A DNA stretch of 8,348 nt from NCBI GenBank assembly GCA_051011595.1, contig JBPCTQ010000401.1, forward strand, positions 1 through 8,348, read 5' to 3'. The stretch comes from JAOUEE01 sp051011595 (lineage in GTDB: Bacteria; Actinomycetota; Acidimicrobiia; Acidimicrobiales; SHLQ01). Made by a program: the position numbers and the translations under genes. Shown in pieces: positions 1 to 6,048 of this stretch. Position 1 is the stretch's first letter. Every line of letters starts with the position of its first letter. The notes under the pieces are model-generated. The model worked only from the letters and a program-made list of their open reading frames with translations. It ran no database searches and was not told where the DNA came from.

Positions 1-319
1 GCTGGATACCCCGTCCGGCCACCATGTTCTGTGTCGATCCCGAGGGAAGGTGCTCACCGAACCCGGTCGAGTCGAGGTGGTTCATGACCCCTTCGAACAT
101 CATGGTGAGCGTCTCGAAGCCGCGATGGGGGTGCATGTGGCCGTCGACCGCGAAGTCGTCGGGGAGCTGGGCGGGGCCGATGTGGTCGAGCATGACGAAG
201 GGGTCGACCACCGCTCGGCTGGCGATGGGGAATGCTCGTTGACCACGGACACCGGGAACGACACCATCGATTCGCTCGTGACCGGTGATCTCGGCGACGG
301 TGCGGGGCTCGCCGCTCAT
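1..319 (-). CDS. Pirin family protein, N-terminal part (runs off left edge)
   Basis: This frame opens with ATG at 319 and stays open to the left edge, giving 106 complete codons; the C-terminal half is outside the window. The protein reads as the N-terminal cupin of a pirin. It has the block VDPFVMLDHIGP (residues 39-50), then DGHMHPHRGFET (59-70) with the first two metal ligands His63 and His65, then AGRGIQ (101-106). The sequence is cut just before the expected third His and the Glu. Bacterial pirins are Fe-binding bicupins, and some (E. coli YhhW, human PIR) show quercetin dioxygenase activity in vitro; the substrate here is unknown. The start overlaps the upstream pirin stop as ATGA and has no clear Shine-Dalgarno sequence, so translation is probably coupled. 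It is the last visible gene of the operon that starts near 3290. Confidence 0.9.
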   Translation of the reverse strand, partial: MSGEPRTVAEITGHERIDGVVPGVRGQRAFPIASRAVVDPFVMLDHIGPAQLPDDFAVDGHMHPHRGFETLTMMFEGVMNHLDSTGFGEHLPSGSTQNMVAGRGIQ

Positions 320-1161
320 CGCGACGCACTCAGTTGGCCCATACGACCGGACTCGTAGTCGTCGAACGCAGCCGTGATCTCGTCACGGGTGTTCATCACG
401 AAGCCGCCACCCATGGCGATGGATTCGCCGATGGGCTCGCCGGCCATGAACAGCACTTCACCGCCGCTGGCCGACCGCAGCAACACATGGTCGCCGTCGT
501 CGGCGTAGACAGGTGTGGCCCCGGGCTCGAGCGTGGTGCCGTCACCGTCGATCGAACCGGCCACCACGCAGGCGGCGACGTTCCACCCCGGCGGCACCGG
601 AATCCGGATCGAACCACCGGCGGTGAGCGACACGTGGGCCACGAGCACTGGCGTGGGAAGTGGTGCGGGCCCGACATGGTTTCCGAGGGGCCCGGCGTAG
701 AGCCGCACATGAGCGGCTTCGCCCATGTCGTCGATCACCGGGATCTGCTCGGCCGGCACGGCGTGGTGCTCGGGCGCGTCCAGTTTGAGGGCGGCGGGCA
801 CGTTGACCCACAGCTGGGCCATGTGGAAGACACCGGCTTCGTCGCCGGCGAGTACTTCCTCGTGGAGGGCACCCGACCCCGACACCAACCACTGCATTCC
901 CCCGGAGTCGATGACGCGGTGGGTGCCCAGCGAGTCACGATGTTCGATGCGACCTCGAAACAGCAGGCTCACCGGTTGGACACCACGATGTGGGTGGGGA
1001 CCCACGTAGATCTCACCGTCGCCGAGGTCTCTCGGTGCACCGGTGTCGAGGAACACGAAGGGATCCACGTGGGCCAGCTCGGCCGTGGGGAAGGGATGGA
1101 GGATGCCGGTGCCTGGTTGCGCCTCGGCGATGGTGGTGGAGCTGATGGTACGTTCAGTCAT
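316..1161 (-). CDS. Pirin-like bicupin protein
   Basis: The 281-residue length is close to that of usual bacterial pirins (about 230-290). The N-terminal cupin carries VDPFVFLDTGAP (32-43) and VGPHPHRGVQP (53-63), giving likely metal ligands His56 and His58. GSGALHEE (95-102) then supplies His100 and Glu102, matching the His-His-His-Glu set of human pirin. The C-terminal cupin spans roughly residues 165-270. It differs from the classic pattern: the usual GRGIxHSE is GSGALHEE and the usual FET after HPHRG is VQP. It is thus a diverged pirin, and its metal and substrate could differ from those of its neighbour. The start is well supported by AAGGAG seven bases upstream. The gene overlaps the FMN reductase by 8 bases and the second pirin by 4. 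A redox-linked or dioxygenase role is inferred from the family and context only. Confidence 0.93.
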   Translation of the reverse strand: MTERTISSTTIAEAQPGTGILHPFPTAELAHVDPFVFLDTGAPRDLGDGEIYVGPHPHRGVQPVSLLFRGRIEHRDSLGTHRVIDSGGMQWLVSGSGALHEEVLAGDEAGVFHMAQLWVNVPAALKLDAPEHHAVPAEQIPVIDDMGEAAHVRLYAGPLGNHVGPAPLPTPVLVAHVSLTAGGSIRIPVPPGWNVAACVVAGSIDGDGTTLEPGATPVYADDGDHVLLRSASGGEVLFMAGEPIGESIAMGGGFVMNTRDEITAAFDDYESGRMGQLSASR

Positions 1162-1711
1162 GTTGGGTCTCCTTCACGTATTGCACGAAGCCGCCGAGCC
1201 AATCGGCCAGGCGGCTACGGGTCTCGGCATCGGTCAATCTGCCGTCTTCGAGGAGGTGGCCGATGCTGGCCAACCCCAGGGTCGGCTCGTAGAGCCGATC
1301 GGTGTTGGCGGTGATGGACGTGGCCAGGTGGCCACGCACCCCGGCTGCTTCGTGGCGGCCGGGGGTGGCGGCCACGATGCCGACGGTTGCCTCGGCCAGC
1401 GGGCTGGCGCCTGGTGTTCTCGACAGCCAGTCGACCGCGTTCTTGGTGACGGCAGGAACGCCGCGGTTGTATTCGGGGGTGAAGATGATCAGTCCGTCGG
1501 TGGTGGCGACCGCGTGCTTCAGGGCAGCCACTGGTTCGGGATCGCCCTCGGCTTCGACGTCGCCGTTGTAGAGGGGCACATCGCCCAGGTCGGCTTCGAC
1601 CAGCCGCGTCTGCTCGCCCAGCAGTTCGGTTGCCGCGGTGAACACCGCTCGGTTGAACGACTGGCGGCGCAGGCTGCCGACGATGGCGGTGATTGTGATG
1701 GGTGGGCTCAT
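1154..1711 (-). CDS. NADPH-dependent FMN reductase (ChrR/azoreductase-like flavoprotein)
   Basis: This 185-residue flavodoxin-like protein has the usual length for the NADPH-dependent FMN reductase family. The FMN phosphate loop is GSLRRQSFNR (12-21). The second family signature is TPEYNRGVPAVTKNAVDWLSR-like, with PEYN at 79-82 and KNAVDW at 90-95. Relatives reduce FMN, quinones, chromate or azo compounds with NAD(P)H in the cytoplasm; obligate two-electron quinone reduction is a common protective role. The frame is open far upstream (to about 2725), but that stretch lies inside the MFS gene. The real start is ATG at 1711, which overlaps the MFS stop as ATGA and has GAGGAG five bases upstream. 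Its place between an exporter and two pirins suggests a redox detoxification step. The exact substrate cannot be read from sequence. Confidence 0.95.
   Translation of the reverse strand: MSPPITITAIVGSLRRQSFNRAVFTAATELLGEQTRLVEADLGDVPLYNGDVEAEGDPEPVAALKHAVATTDGLIIFTPEYNRGVPAVTKNAVDWLSRTPGASPLAEATVGIVAATPGRHEAAGVRGHLATSITANTDRLYEPTLGLASIGHLLEDGRLTDAETRSRLADWLGGFVQYVKETQHD
1169..1174 (-). promoter_or_regulatory. Shine-Dalgarno AAGGAG for pirin-like gene
   Basis: On the minus strand AAGGAG lies seven bases before ATG at 1161, inside the 3' end of the FMN reductase gene. It fixes the pirin start at 1161 and shows that this overlapped gene has its own ribosome site as well as possible coupling. 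Confidence 0.8.
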
Positions 1712-3249
1712 GAGGTCTCCTCGGGGGAGGGGTAGAAGGCGGCGACCAGGGCGGCGGCCACCACCAACGTGGCGGCGGCGGCCCCCATTCCCAGGCGCAT
1801 GCCGTCGGTGAAGGCCAGTCGACCGGTCTCGAGCAGTGGTCCGGCGATGGCGTCGGGGAGCTCGGCGGCCGCCGCCAACAGTCCGCCGATGGAGTCGTGC
1901 CCCGCTTCGGCCACCTCGACTGGTGCGTTGTCGAGGGCCGAGCCCAGCCCGTCGCGGTATCCAATGGAGAGCAGCGCTCCCACCACCGCGATGCCGATCG
2001 AACCGCCGACCTCGCGTGTCGTGTCGTTCATGGCCGAACCGACCCCCGCCTTCTCGGGCGGTAGCGAGGCCACCAGCGCGGTGGTGGCCGGCGGCATCAA
2101 CAGCCCGGTGCCCAGAGCGACGAGCACCAGGGCCGAACCCACATGGAGGTACGCAGTGTCGGGGCGGACCAACGCCAGGCCCCCGAACCCGATGGCGGCC
2201 AGGATGAGACCCCCGACCATGACCGGCCGACTGCCGAAACGGGCGCTCAGCGTGGCCGAGCGGGGCGACACGACCAGCAGCACCAACCCGTAGGGGAGGA
2301 TTCGAACGGCGGCTTCGAGAGCGGAGTACTCCTGCACGAACTGGAGGTATTGGGTCACGGCGAAGAACATCCCGAAGATCCCGAAGAAGGCGAGCGTGAT
2401 GACGATCGAACCCAGACTGAACTCTCGTTTGGTGAAGAACCGCGGGTCGAGCATGGGGTAGCGGGTGTTCAGCTCCCAGAAGACGAAGGCCACCAGGGCG
2501 ACGGTGGCGATGGCGAAGCTCACCATGGCGGTGGTCGAACCCCAACCGACCTCGGGTCCTTCGATGATGCCGAAGACCAGGGCCCCCAGGCCGATGACCG
2601 AGAGGACACCTCCGATGGGGTCGAGCGGAGTGGCCTCGGGGTCCCTCGAGGTGGGAACGATCAGGACGACCGCGACGACCATGATGATCACCATGGGAAC
2701 GTTCACCAGGAAGACCGATCCCCACCAGAAGGCCTCCAACAACAGCCCGCTCGACAACAAGCCGATGGCCCCGCCGGCACCGGCGAAGCCGGCCCAGATG
2801 GCGATGGCTCGTCCTCGCTCGGCGGGCGGGAAGACCGTGGCGATGATCGACAAGGTGGCGGGCATGATGAAGGCCGCCCCGGCTCCCATGAGCGCTCGCC
2901 AGGCGATGAGCTCACCGGCCGATCCGGCGAGCATGCCACCGACCGAGGCCAGGCCGAACACGGCCAGGCCGCCGAGTAAGGCTTCGCGCCGGCCGTAGCG
3001 ATCACCGACGGCGCCGGCCGGCAACAACAGGCCGGCGAACGTGAGGGCGTAGGCATCGATGATCCACTGGAGCTCGCTGCCCGACGTGCCCAACGACCGC
3101 TGGATGGCAGGGATGGCGACGTTCAGCGAGCTGACGCTGACCACCACGATGACGAGTGAGCCGCAGAGGATCCAGAGCACCGCCCACCGATTGGGGTGTC
3201 CGGTCTCGGTGGTGGTGGGGTCGGACAGTTCGGTGTTGTGAGACGGCAT
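1708..3249 (-). CDS. MFS transporter, DHA2 (EmrB/QacA) drug:H+ antiporter type
   Basis: This 513-residue integral membrane protein has many hydrophobic segments, and its length fits the 14-helix DHA2 class of multidrug antiporters. After a roughly 22-residue polar N-terminus comes helix 1 (SLNVAIPAIQ at 41-50), then the QWIIDAYALTFAGLLLPAG helix 2 region. MFS motif A follows as GAVGDRYGRRE (79-89). The glycine-rich motif C region GFAGAGGAIG (154-163) is typical of drug exporters in helix 5, and it is followed by SVFLVNVP (178-185), as in other DHA2 members. It probably exports a hydrophobic or aromatic compound using the proton gradient. It is the first gene of the operon, directly downstream of a strong promoter with an overlapping palindrome and divergent from a marR gene. 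That arrangement is the classic one for a repressor-controlled efflux pump. ATG at 3249 follows GGTGATC, which can pair with the extended 16S rRNA 3' end. Confidence 0.95.
   Translation of the reverse strand: MPSHNTELSDPTTTETGHPNRWAVLWILCGSLVIVVVSVSSLNVAIPAIQRSLGTSGSELQWIIDAYALTFAGLLLPAGAVGDRYGRREALLGGLAVFGLASVGGMLAGSAGELIAWRALMGAGAAFIMPATLSIIATVFPPAERGRAIAIWAGFAGAGGAIGLLSSGLLLEAFWWGSVFLVNVPMVIIMVVAVVLIVPTSRDPEATPLDPIGGVLSVIGLGALVFGIIEGPEVGWGSTTAMVSFAIATVALVAFVFWELNTRYPMLDPRFFTKREFSLGSIVITLAFFGIFGMFFAVTQYLQFVQEYSALEAAVRILPYGLVLLVVSPRSATLSARFGSRPVMVGGLILAAIGFGGLALVRPDTAYLHVGSALVLVALGTGLLMPPATTALVASLPPEKAGVGSAMNDTTREVGGSIGIAVVGALLSIGYRDGLGSALDNAPVEVAEAGHDSIGGLLAAAAELPDAIAGPLLETGRLAFTDGMRLGMGAAAATLVVAAALVAAFYPSPEETS
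1717..1722 (-). promoter_or_regulatory. Shine-Dalgarno GAGGAG for FMN reductase
   Basis: On the minus strand GAGGAG lies five bases before ATG at 1711, inside the last codons of the MFS gene. This decides the start of the reductase, whose frame is otherwise open for another thousand bases upstream. Confidence 0.8.
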
Positions 3250-3250
3250 G

Positions 3251-3257
3251 GATCACC
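3251..3257 (-). promoter_or_regulatory. Possible extended Shine-Dalgarno GGTGATC for MFS gene
   Basis: On the minus strand GGTGATC ends one base before ATG at 3249. It matches the distal part of the full anti-Shine-Dalgarno complement (AAGGAGGTGATC), so pairing would place the ribosome at normal spacing even though the GGAGG core is absent. The match is short and is an inference. Confidence 0.45.
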
Positions 3258-3286
3258 AGGGGGTTCGATCGGCAGGCGCTAGTAGT

Positions 3287-3309
3287 TGTGCACACAATAA
3301 GTGTGCACA
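3287..3309. promoter_or_regulatory. Perfect inverted repeat, probable MarR operator
   Basis: TGTGCACAC, then a five-base AATAA spacer, then GTGTGCACA forms a 23-bp perfect inverted repeat with 9-base arms. Each arm also contains the self-complementary octamer TGTGCACA, and the two octamers are centred 15 bases apart. MarR dimers bind spaced palindromes of this size, often over the promoters they repress. The repeat covers the -10 box and part of the spacer of the operon promoter, and it sits 31 bases before the marR start. It could therefore control both directions. It is AT-richer than its surroundings, as expected for a control region. Confidence 0.8.
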
Positions 3310-3322
3310 GAATGATTGTCAA
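3294..3322 (-). promoter_or_regulatory. Sigma-70-type promoter for the efflux/pirin operon
   Basis: On the minus strand a perfect -35 box TTGACA (3322-3317) is followed by exactly 17 bases and then TATTGT (3299-3294), a good TANNNT -10 box. Transcription would start near 3287, leaving a leader of roughly 37 bases before the MFS ATG at 3249. The inverted repeat 3287-3309 lies across the -10 box and spacer, so a protein bound there should block RNA polymerase. Confidence 0.75.
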
Positions 3323-3327
3323 CCCAC

Positions 3328-3333
3328 TATCGT
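3328..3333 (+). promoter_or_regulatory. Possible -10 box for marR (leaderless)
   Basis: TATCGT fits TANNNT and ends seven bases before the marR ATG at 3341, the spacing seen for leaderless actinobacterial mRNAs. I see no good -35 box at the right distance. The only Shine-Dalgarno-like sequence, GAGG at 3335-3338, is two bases from the ATG, too close to work well. Confidence 0.35.
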
Positions 3334-3340
3334 CGAGGCC

Positions 3341-3814
3341 ATGACGTCGAGCGGCCGAGGAATCGATCCGACCATGCTGGGTCCATCGGGTGCCCTGTTG
3401 GCGGCCAACATCGCGCTCAGCGATGCACTCGACCGGCAGGTGGTCGACCAGGTGGGCTACGACTCCACCACGCTCGACCTTCTCACCCGACTGGCCTTGG
3501 CGCCCGACGGTCAGCTGCGAGCGGTGGAGCTCTGTCGCCAGCTCCTGTTGAGTCCCAGCCACGTGTCTCGCATGCTCGACCGGGCCCAAGATGCCGGCCT
3601 GGTTCGCCGTGAACCCGACCCCACCGACCGGCGAGCGCACCAGGTGGTACTCACCCCGGCCGGCCAGGATGTGGTCGATGCCGTTGCCCCCCTGCTCCAC
3701 GGGGCCCTGCAGCAGATCATCTTCGATCGATTCGAGCCCGACGAGCTCGAATCCCTGGTCGGCCTGCTCGAACGACTCGAGGAGGGCGCTCGGTTGTTCG
3801 GCGCCGAGCAGTGA
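3341..3814 (+). CDS. MarR family transcriptional regulator
   Basis: This 157-residue protein has the MarR winged-helix layout. The DNA-binding core starts near TLDLLTRLAL (44-53). The recognition helix is around SPSHVSRMLDRAQDAGLV (71-88). The wing carries DPTDRRAHQVVLTPAG (93-108), whose Asp-x-Arg-Arg pattern is a MarR hallmark. C-terminal helices (about 110-150) would form the dimer. The frame is open back to 3248, but that extension would cross the operator and promoter, so ATG at 3341 is preferred; ATG at 3374 is a shorter alternative. It is divergent from the exporter operon and next to a perfect palindrome, so it is the likely repressor of both. It has a single cysteine, Cys65, which is not at the N-terminal position used by OhrR-type sensors. 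Release by a small aromatic ligand is therefore as plausible as redox sensing. Confidence 0.93.
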   Translation: MTSSGRGIDPTMLGPSGALLAANIALSDALDRQVVDQVGYDSTTLDLLTRLALAPDGQLRAVELCRQLLLSPSHVSRMLDRAQDAGLVRREPDPTDRRAHQVVLTPAGQDVVDAVAPLLHGALQQIIFDRFEPDELESLVGLLERLEEGARLFGAEQ

Positions 3815-3823
3815 AGCAGTAGC

Positions 3824-3836
3824 CGGGCGCGGCCCG
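3824..3836. terminator. Short GC hairpin between convergent genes
   Basis: CGGGC-GCG-GCCCG forms a perfect 5-bp stem with a three-base loop, in the 22-base gap between the marR stop and the convergent hydrolase stop. It has no T-tract and is short, so a role as a bidirectional terminator is only a possibility. Confidence 0.25.
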
Positions 3837-4799
3837 TCAGCCCAGGACCGAACGGTGGAAGCTCATCATGTCGGCCTCGAACAGCTCGGGTTGGCCGTCG
3901 AGACCGCCGAGATGGGCACCTTTGCGGCCGTACCCCGCCTCGATGGCGGCGAGGAAGAGTTCCATGTCGGTGAGAGCGGGGTCGGCGACACCCGACCGCG
4001 GATCGATCATCGCCCCGTCGTCGTCGAGGTGGACCGTCGGCGCGGCCGGTGCGACCCGTGCGTCGTCGTCGCGGTGCACCGCTTCGCGACGGTCGAAGCT
4101 GTGGGCGGCGCCGGCCACCACCCGGCAGCTGGCCGTTCCCCCGGCCAGCGCGATGGCGTGGGCCTGGGACTGCACCTGTTGCACCGAAACCCAGTCGTCC
4201 TGCTCGCCGACGATGCATCGCACGGCGGTGGAACCGACTGTCGGGTCGACGAACTGGTAGCCGGCCCACGGGTACACGGCGAAGGTGCCGGCGAGGCCGA
4301 CGTCGGGACCCACGATGGGATCGGCGAACCGTCGCATCGATGCCGTCAGCACGGCTGATCCTCCCCGGCTGTGGCCCTGGGCACTGATACGAGCGGGATC
4401 GATGGCGGGATGCTCGCGGAGGTGGCGAAGAGCGGCCAGCACGTCGAAGGCACTGGCGGCGAACGAGTACTGCGTCTGGTTGGCCACGGTCGACACCACC
4501 GCCCGAGGGCCGAATGGGTCGAGCACGAAGGCGGCGTAGCCGGCATCGAGCATGGTTTCGGCGTGGGCCAGGTGATTGGGCCCCACTCCGAGGCTGCCCG
4601 GGATGACCATGACCAGGGGGGCCGGGGTCGACGACGGGACGAACAGCTTCCCGTCGATGCGGAGTGGTTCGCAGCCGTCGGGGTCGGTGACGGCTTGGTG
4701 GAAGTTGGTCGGGTTGGCACTGACCATCTCGACCACCTCACCGGTGATGCCGCCCAGCACGGTGGTCTGGTCACGGAAACGTTCGGTCGGCTCGTCCAT
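3837..4799 (-). CDS. Alpha/beta hydrolase, dienelactone-hydrolase-like (serine nucleophile)
   Basis: The protein has 320 residues from ATG at 4799; GTG at 4802 would add one. Numbered from the GTG, PLVMVIPGSLG (62-72) carries the first core strand and the oxyanion region, and the nucleophile elbow is GHSRGG with Ser145. CIVGEQDDW (196-204) supplies the acid Asp202 or Asp203, and GAAHSF (231-236) supplies His234. The spacing and fold order match the DLH/alpha-beta hydrolase superfamily. True dienelactone hydrolases use Cys; Ser here points to an esterase or other ester-bond hydrolase. About 85 residues follow the catalytic His, a longer tail than in minimal DLH proteins. No signal peptide is seen, so it is probably cytoplasmic. 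It lies 48 bases downstream of the dehydrogenase gene on the same strand and may share its transcript. The substrate is unknown. Confidence 0.88.
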   Translation of the reverse strand: MDEPTERFRDQTTVLGGITGEVVEMVSANPTNFHQAVTDPDGCEPLRIDGKLFVPSSTPAPLVMVIPGSLGVGPNHLAHAETMLDAGYAAFVLDPFGPRAVVSTVANQTQYSFAASAFDVLAALRHLREHPAIDPARISAQGHSRGGSAVLTASMRRFADPIVGPDVGLAGTFAVYPWAGYQFVDPTVGSTAVRCIVGEQDDWVSVQQVQSQAHAIALAGGTASCRVVAGAAHSFDRREAVHRDDDARVAPAAPTVHLDDDGAMIDPRSGVADPALTDMELFLAAIEAGYGRKGAHLGGLDGQPELFEADMMSFHRSVLG

Positions 4800-4847
4800 C
4801 ACCGCATCGTAAGCGGCATCCGCGCGACGGGCCCACGGCCGCCGTCG

Positions 4848-5594
4848 TCAGCGACCACCGGAGCAGTTGACGATGGTGCCGGTCACGTAGCTGGCGCCAT
4901 CCGACGCCAGCCACAAGATGACTTCGGCAACCTCATCGGCTGTGCCGCCGCGCTGGAGCGGTACAGTCGGGGCCACCCGTTCCACCCGACCGGGCTCGCC
5001 GCCACTGGCGTGAATGCCGGTGTCGATCACACCGGGCCGCACGGCGTTCACCCGGATGCCTTCGGTTGCCACCTCCTTGGCCAGGCCGATGGTGAAGGTG
5101 TCGATGGCTCCCTTGCTGGCGGCGTAGTCGATGTACTCGCCGGGGCTACCGAGATACGACGCAGCCGACGAGACGTTGACGATGGACCCGCCCTCACCAC
5201 CTTGGTCGGTGGACATGATCCGCACCGCTTGGCGGGCGCACAGGAACGAACCGATCACGTTCACGTCGAGGGCCTCGCGCCATCGGTCCACGCTCATCTG
5301 GTCGAAGCGCATCTGTTGGTGCAGGATCCCGGCGTTGTTGACCAGGACCGCGATCGGACCCAGCTGATCCTGAACCTCGTCGAACATCGCCGCCACCTCG
5401 TCCTCGGACGAGACATCGGCCTGCACGGTGACAACCGCCGCGCCGCTCTGGCGGCACGCCGATGCGGTGGCCTGGGCCGCCACCTCGTTGGTGGTGTAGT
5501 TGACGGCGACCGAATACCCCCGGGCCGCGGCCATGCGGGCGGTGGCCGCGCCGATGCCACGGCTGGAACCGGTCACCAGCATCACGTCGGGCAT
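4848..5594 (-). CDS. Short-chain dehydrogenase/reductase (SDR) family oxidoreductase
   Basis: This classical SDR of 248 residues has every core motif. The nucleotide-binding loop is TGSSRGIG (8-15), Asp60 follows the fourth strand (ADVSS), NNAG is at 86-89, and Asn112 lies in VNVIG. The catalytic residues are Ser143 in NVSSAAS, Tyr157 and Lys161 in YAASK, and RPGVIDTG follows at 186-193. The second strand ends VNYTTN without an acidic residue, which favours NADP(H) over NAD(H). The C-terminal VTGTIVNCSGG (237-247) is the usual family ending. The sequence resembles E. coli YgfF and FabG-like or glucose-1-dehydrogenase-like enzymes, but the substrate cannot be assigned. The hydrolase gene follows on the same strand and the DUF488 gene starts divergently 59 bases away. 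No strong ribosome site or promoter is visible before ATG at 5594. Confidence 0.95.
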   Translation of the reverse strand: MPDVMLVTGSSRGIGAATARMAAARGYSVAVNYTTNEVAAQATASACRQSGAAVVTVQADVSSEDEVAAMFDEVQDQLGPIAVLVNNAGILHQQMRFDQMSVDRWREALDVNVIGSFLCARQAVRIMSTDQGGEGGSIVNVSSAASYLGSPGEYIDYAASKGAIDTFTIGLAKEVATEGIRVNAVRPGVIDTGIHASGGEPGRVERVAPTVPLQRGGTADEVAEVILWLASDGASYVTGTIVNCSGGR

Positions 5595-5653
5595 GGTTCA
5601 TCTGACCACGGCTGTCGGCCACCCGCTAGAACTGCTTCGACGAAACGACCACG

Positions 5654-6001
5654 GTGATCCGGATCAAACGCATCTACGACGAACCCGATGTCGGCGACGG
5701 CCAGCGTGTGCTGGTCGATCGGGTCTGGCCGCGCGGCGTGCGCAAGGCCGATGCCGCCCTCGATCAGTGGTTGCCCGAGGTCGGTCCCTCCGACGACCTC
5801 CGGCGGTGGTTCGGCCACGACCCGGCGCGGTGGGACGAGTTCCAGGTGCGGTACCGAGCCGAGCTGGCCGACAACGAGCACTTCGACACCCTGGTCGATC
5901 TGGTCCGTCAACGTCCCACCACGTTGCTCTACGGCGCACGCGACACCGAACACAACCAGGCGGTGGTGTTGGCCGCAGTCCTCGCCGAACGCCAGCAGTG
6001 A
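5654..6001 (+). CDS. DUF488 family protein (YeaO-like)
   Basis: This small 115-residue protein carries the DUF488/YeaO signature: IKRIYDEP near the N-terminus (4-11), the highly conserved VLVDRVWPRGV (19-29), an FGHDPARWDEF region (53-63), and TLLYGARDTEHNQA (90-103) near the end. Length and motif order match whole-family proteins such as E. coli YeaO, so the gene is complete. The family is widespread in bacteria and its function is not established; the conserved Asp-Arg-x-Trp-Pro-Arg-Gly segment looks like an active or binding site. GTG at 5654 is the first possible start after an in-frame TAG at 5627-5629. It has no clear Shine-Dalgarno sequence. It is divergent from the SDR gene and convergent with the VTT gene, so it is probably a single-gene transcript. 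Confidence 0.92.
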   Translation: MIRIKRIYDEPDVGDGQRVLVDRVWPRGVRKADAALDQWLPEVGPSDDLRRWFGHDPARWDEFQVRYRAELADNEHFDTLVDLVRQRPTTLLYGARDTEHNQAVVLAAVLAERQQ

Positions 6002-6048
6002 TCCGGCACCAGACCGCGGGCCGCAGAGATCGACATGGTCGCGAGTGG

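Noticed and set aside
334..1314. A 326-codon plus-strand open frame opposite the pirin-like gene.
   Set aside because: Antisense shadow of a convincing pirin; composition is His/Gly-rich with no domain, and it crosses the pirin/FMN reductase junction.
1712..2725. The FMN reductase frame stays open far upstream, giving a 523-codon reading frame.
   Set aside because: The upstream part lies inside the MFS gene in another frame, is Arg/Gly/His-rich and has no family features. The strong ribosome site before ATG 1711 and the ATGA overlap fix the real start.
2143..2979. A 278-codon plus-strand open frame opposite the MFS gene, very rich in Asp, Glu, Gly and His.
   Set aside because: The composition is what the complement of hydrophobic transmembrane codons produces in this frame; no ribosome site or family motif.
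3248..3340. N-terminal extension of the MarR protein containing three cysteines.
   Set aside because: It would be translated from the operator and promoter region itself; family alignment and length support the start at 3341.
4371..5657. A 428-codon plus-strand open frame opposite the hydrolase and SDR genes.
   Set aside because: It is a GC-rich antisense shadow: low-complexity His/Gly/Arg/Asp composition, no recognisable motif, and it crosses two well-supported genes and their gap.
6002..6048. Gap between convergent DUF488 and VTT genes searched for a terminator.
   Set aside because: No stem with a T-tract is visible; only scattered GC runs.
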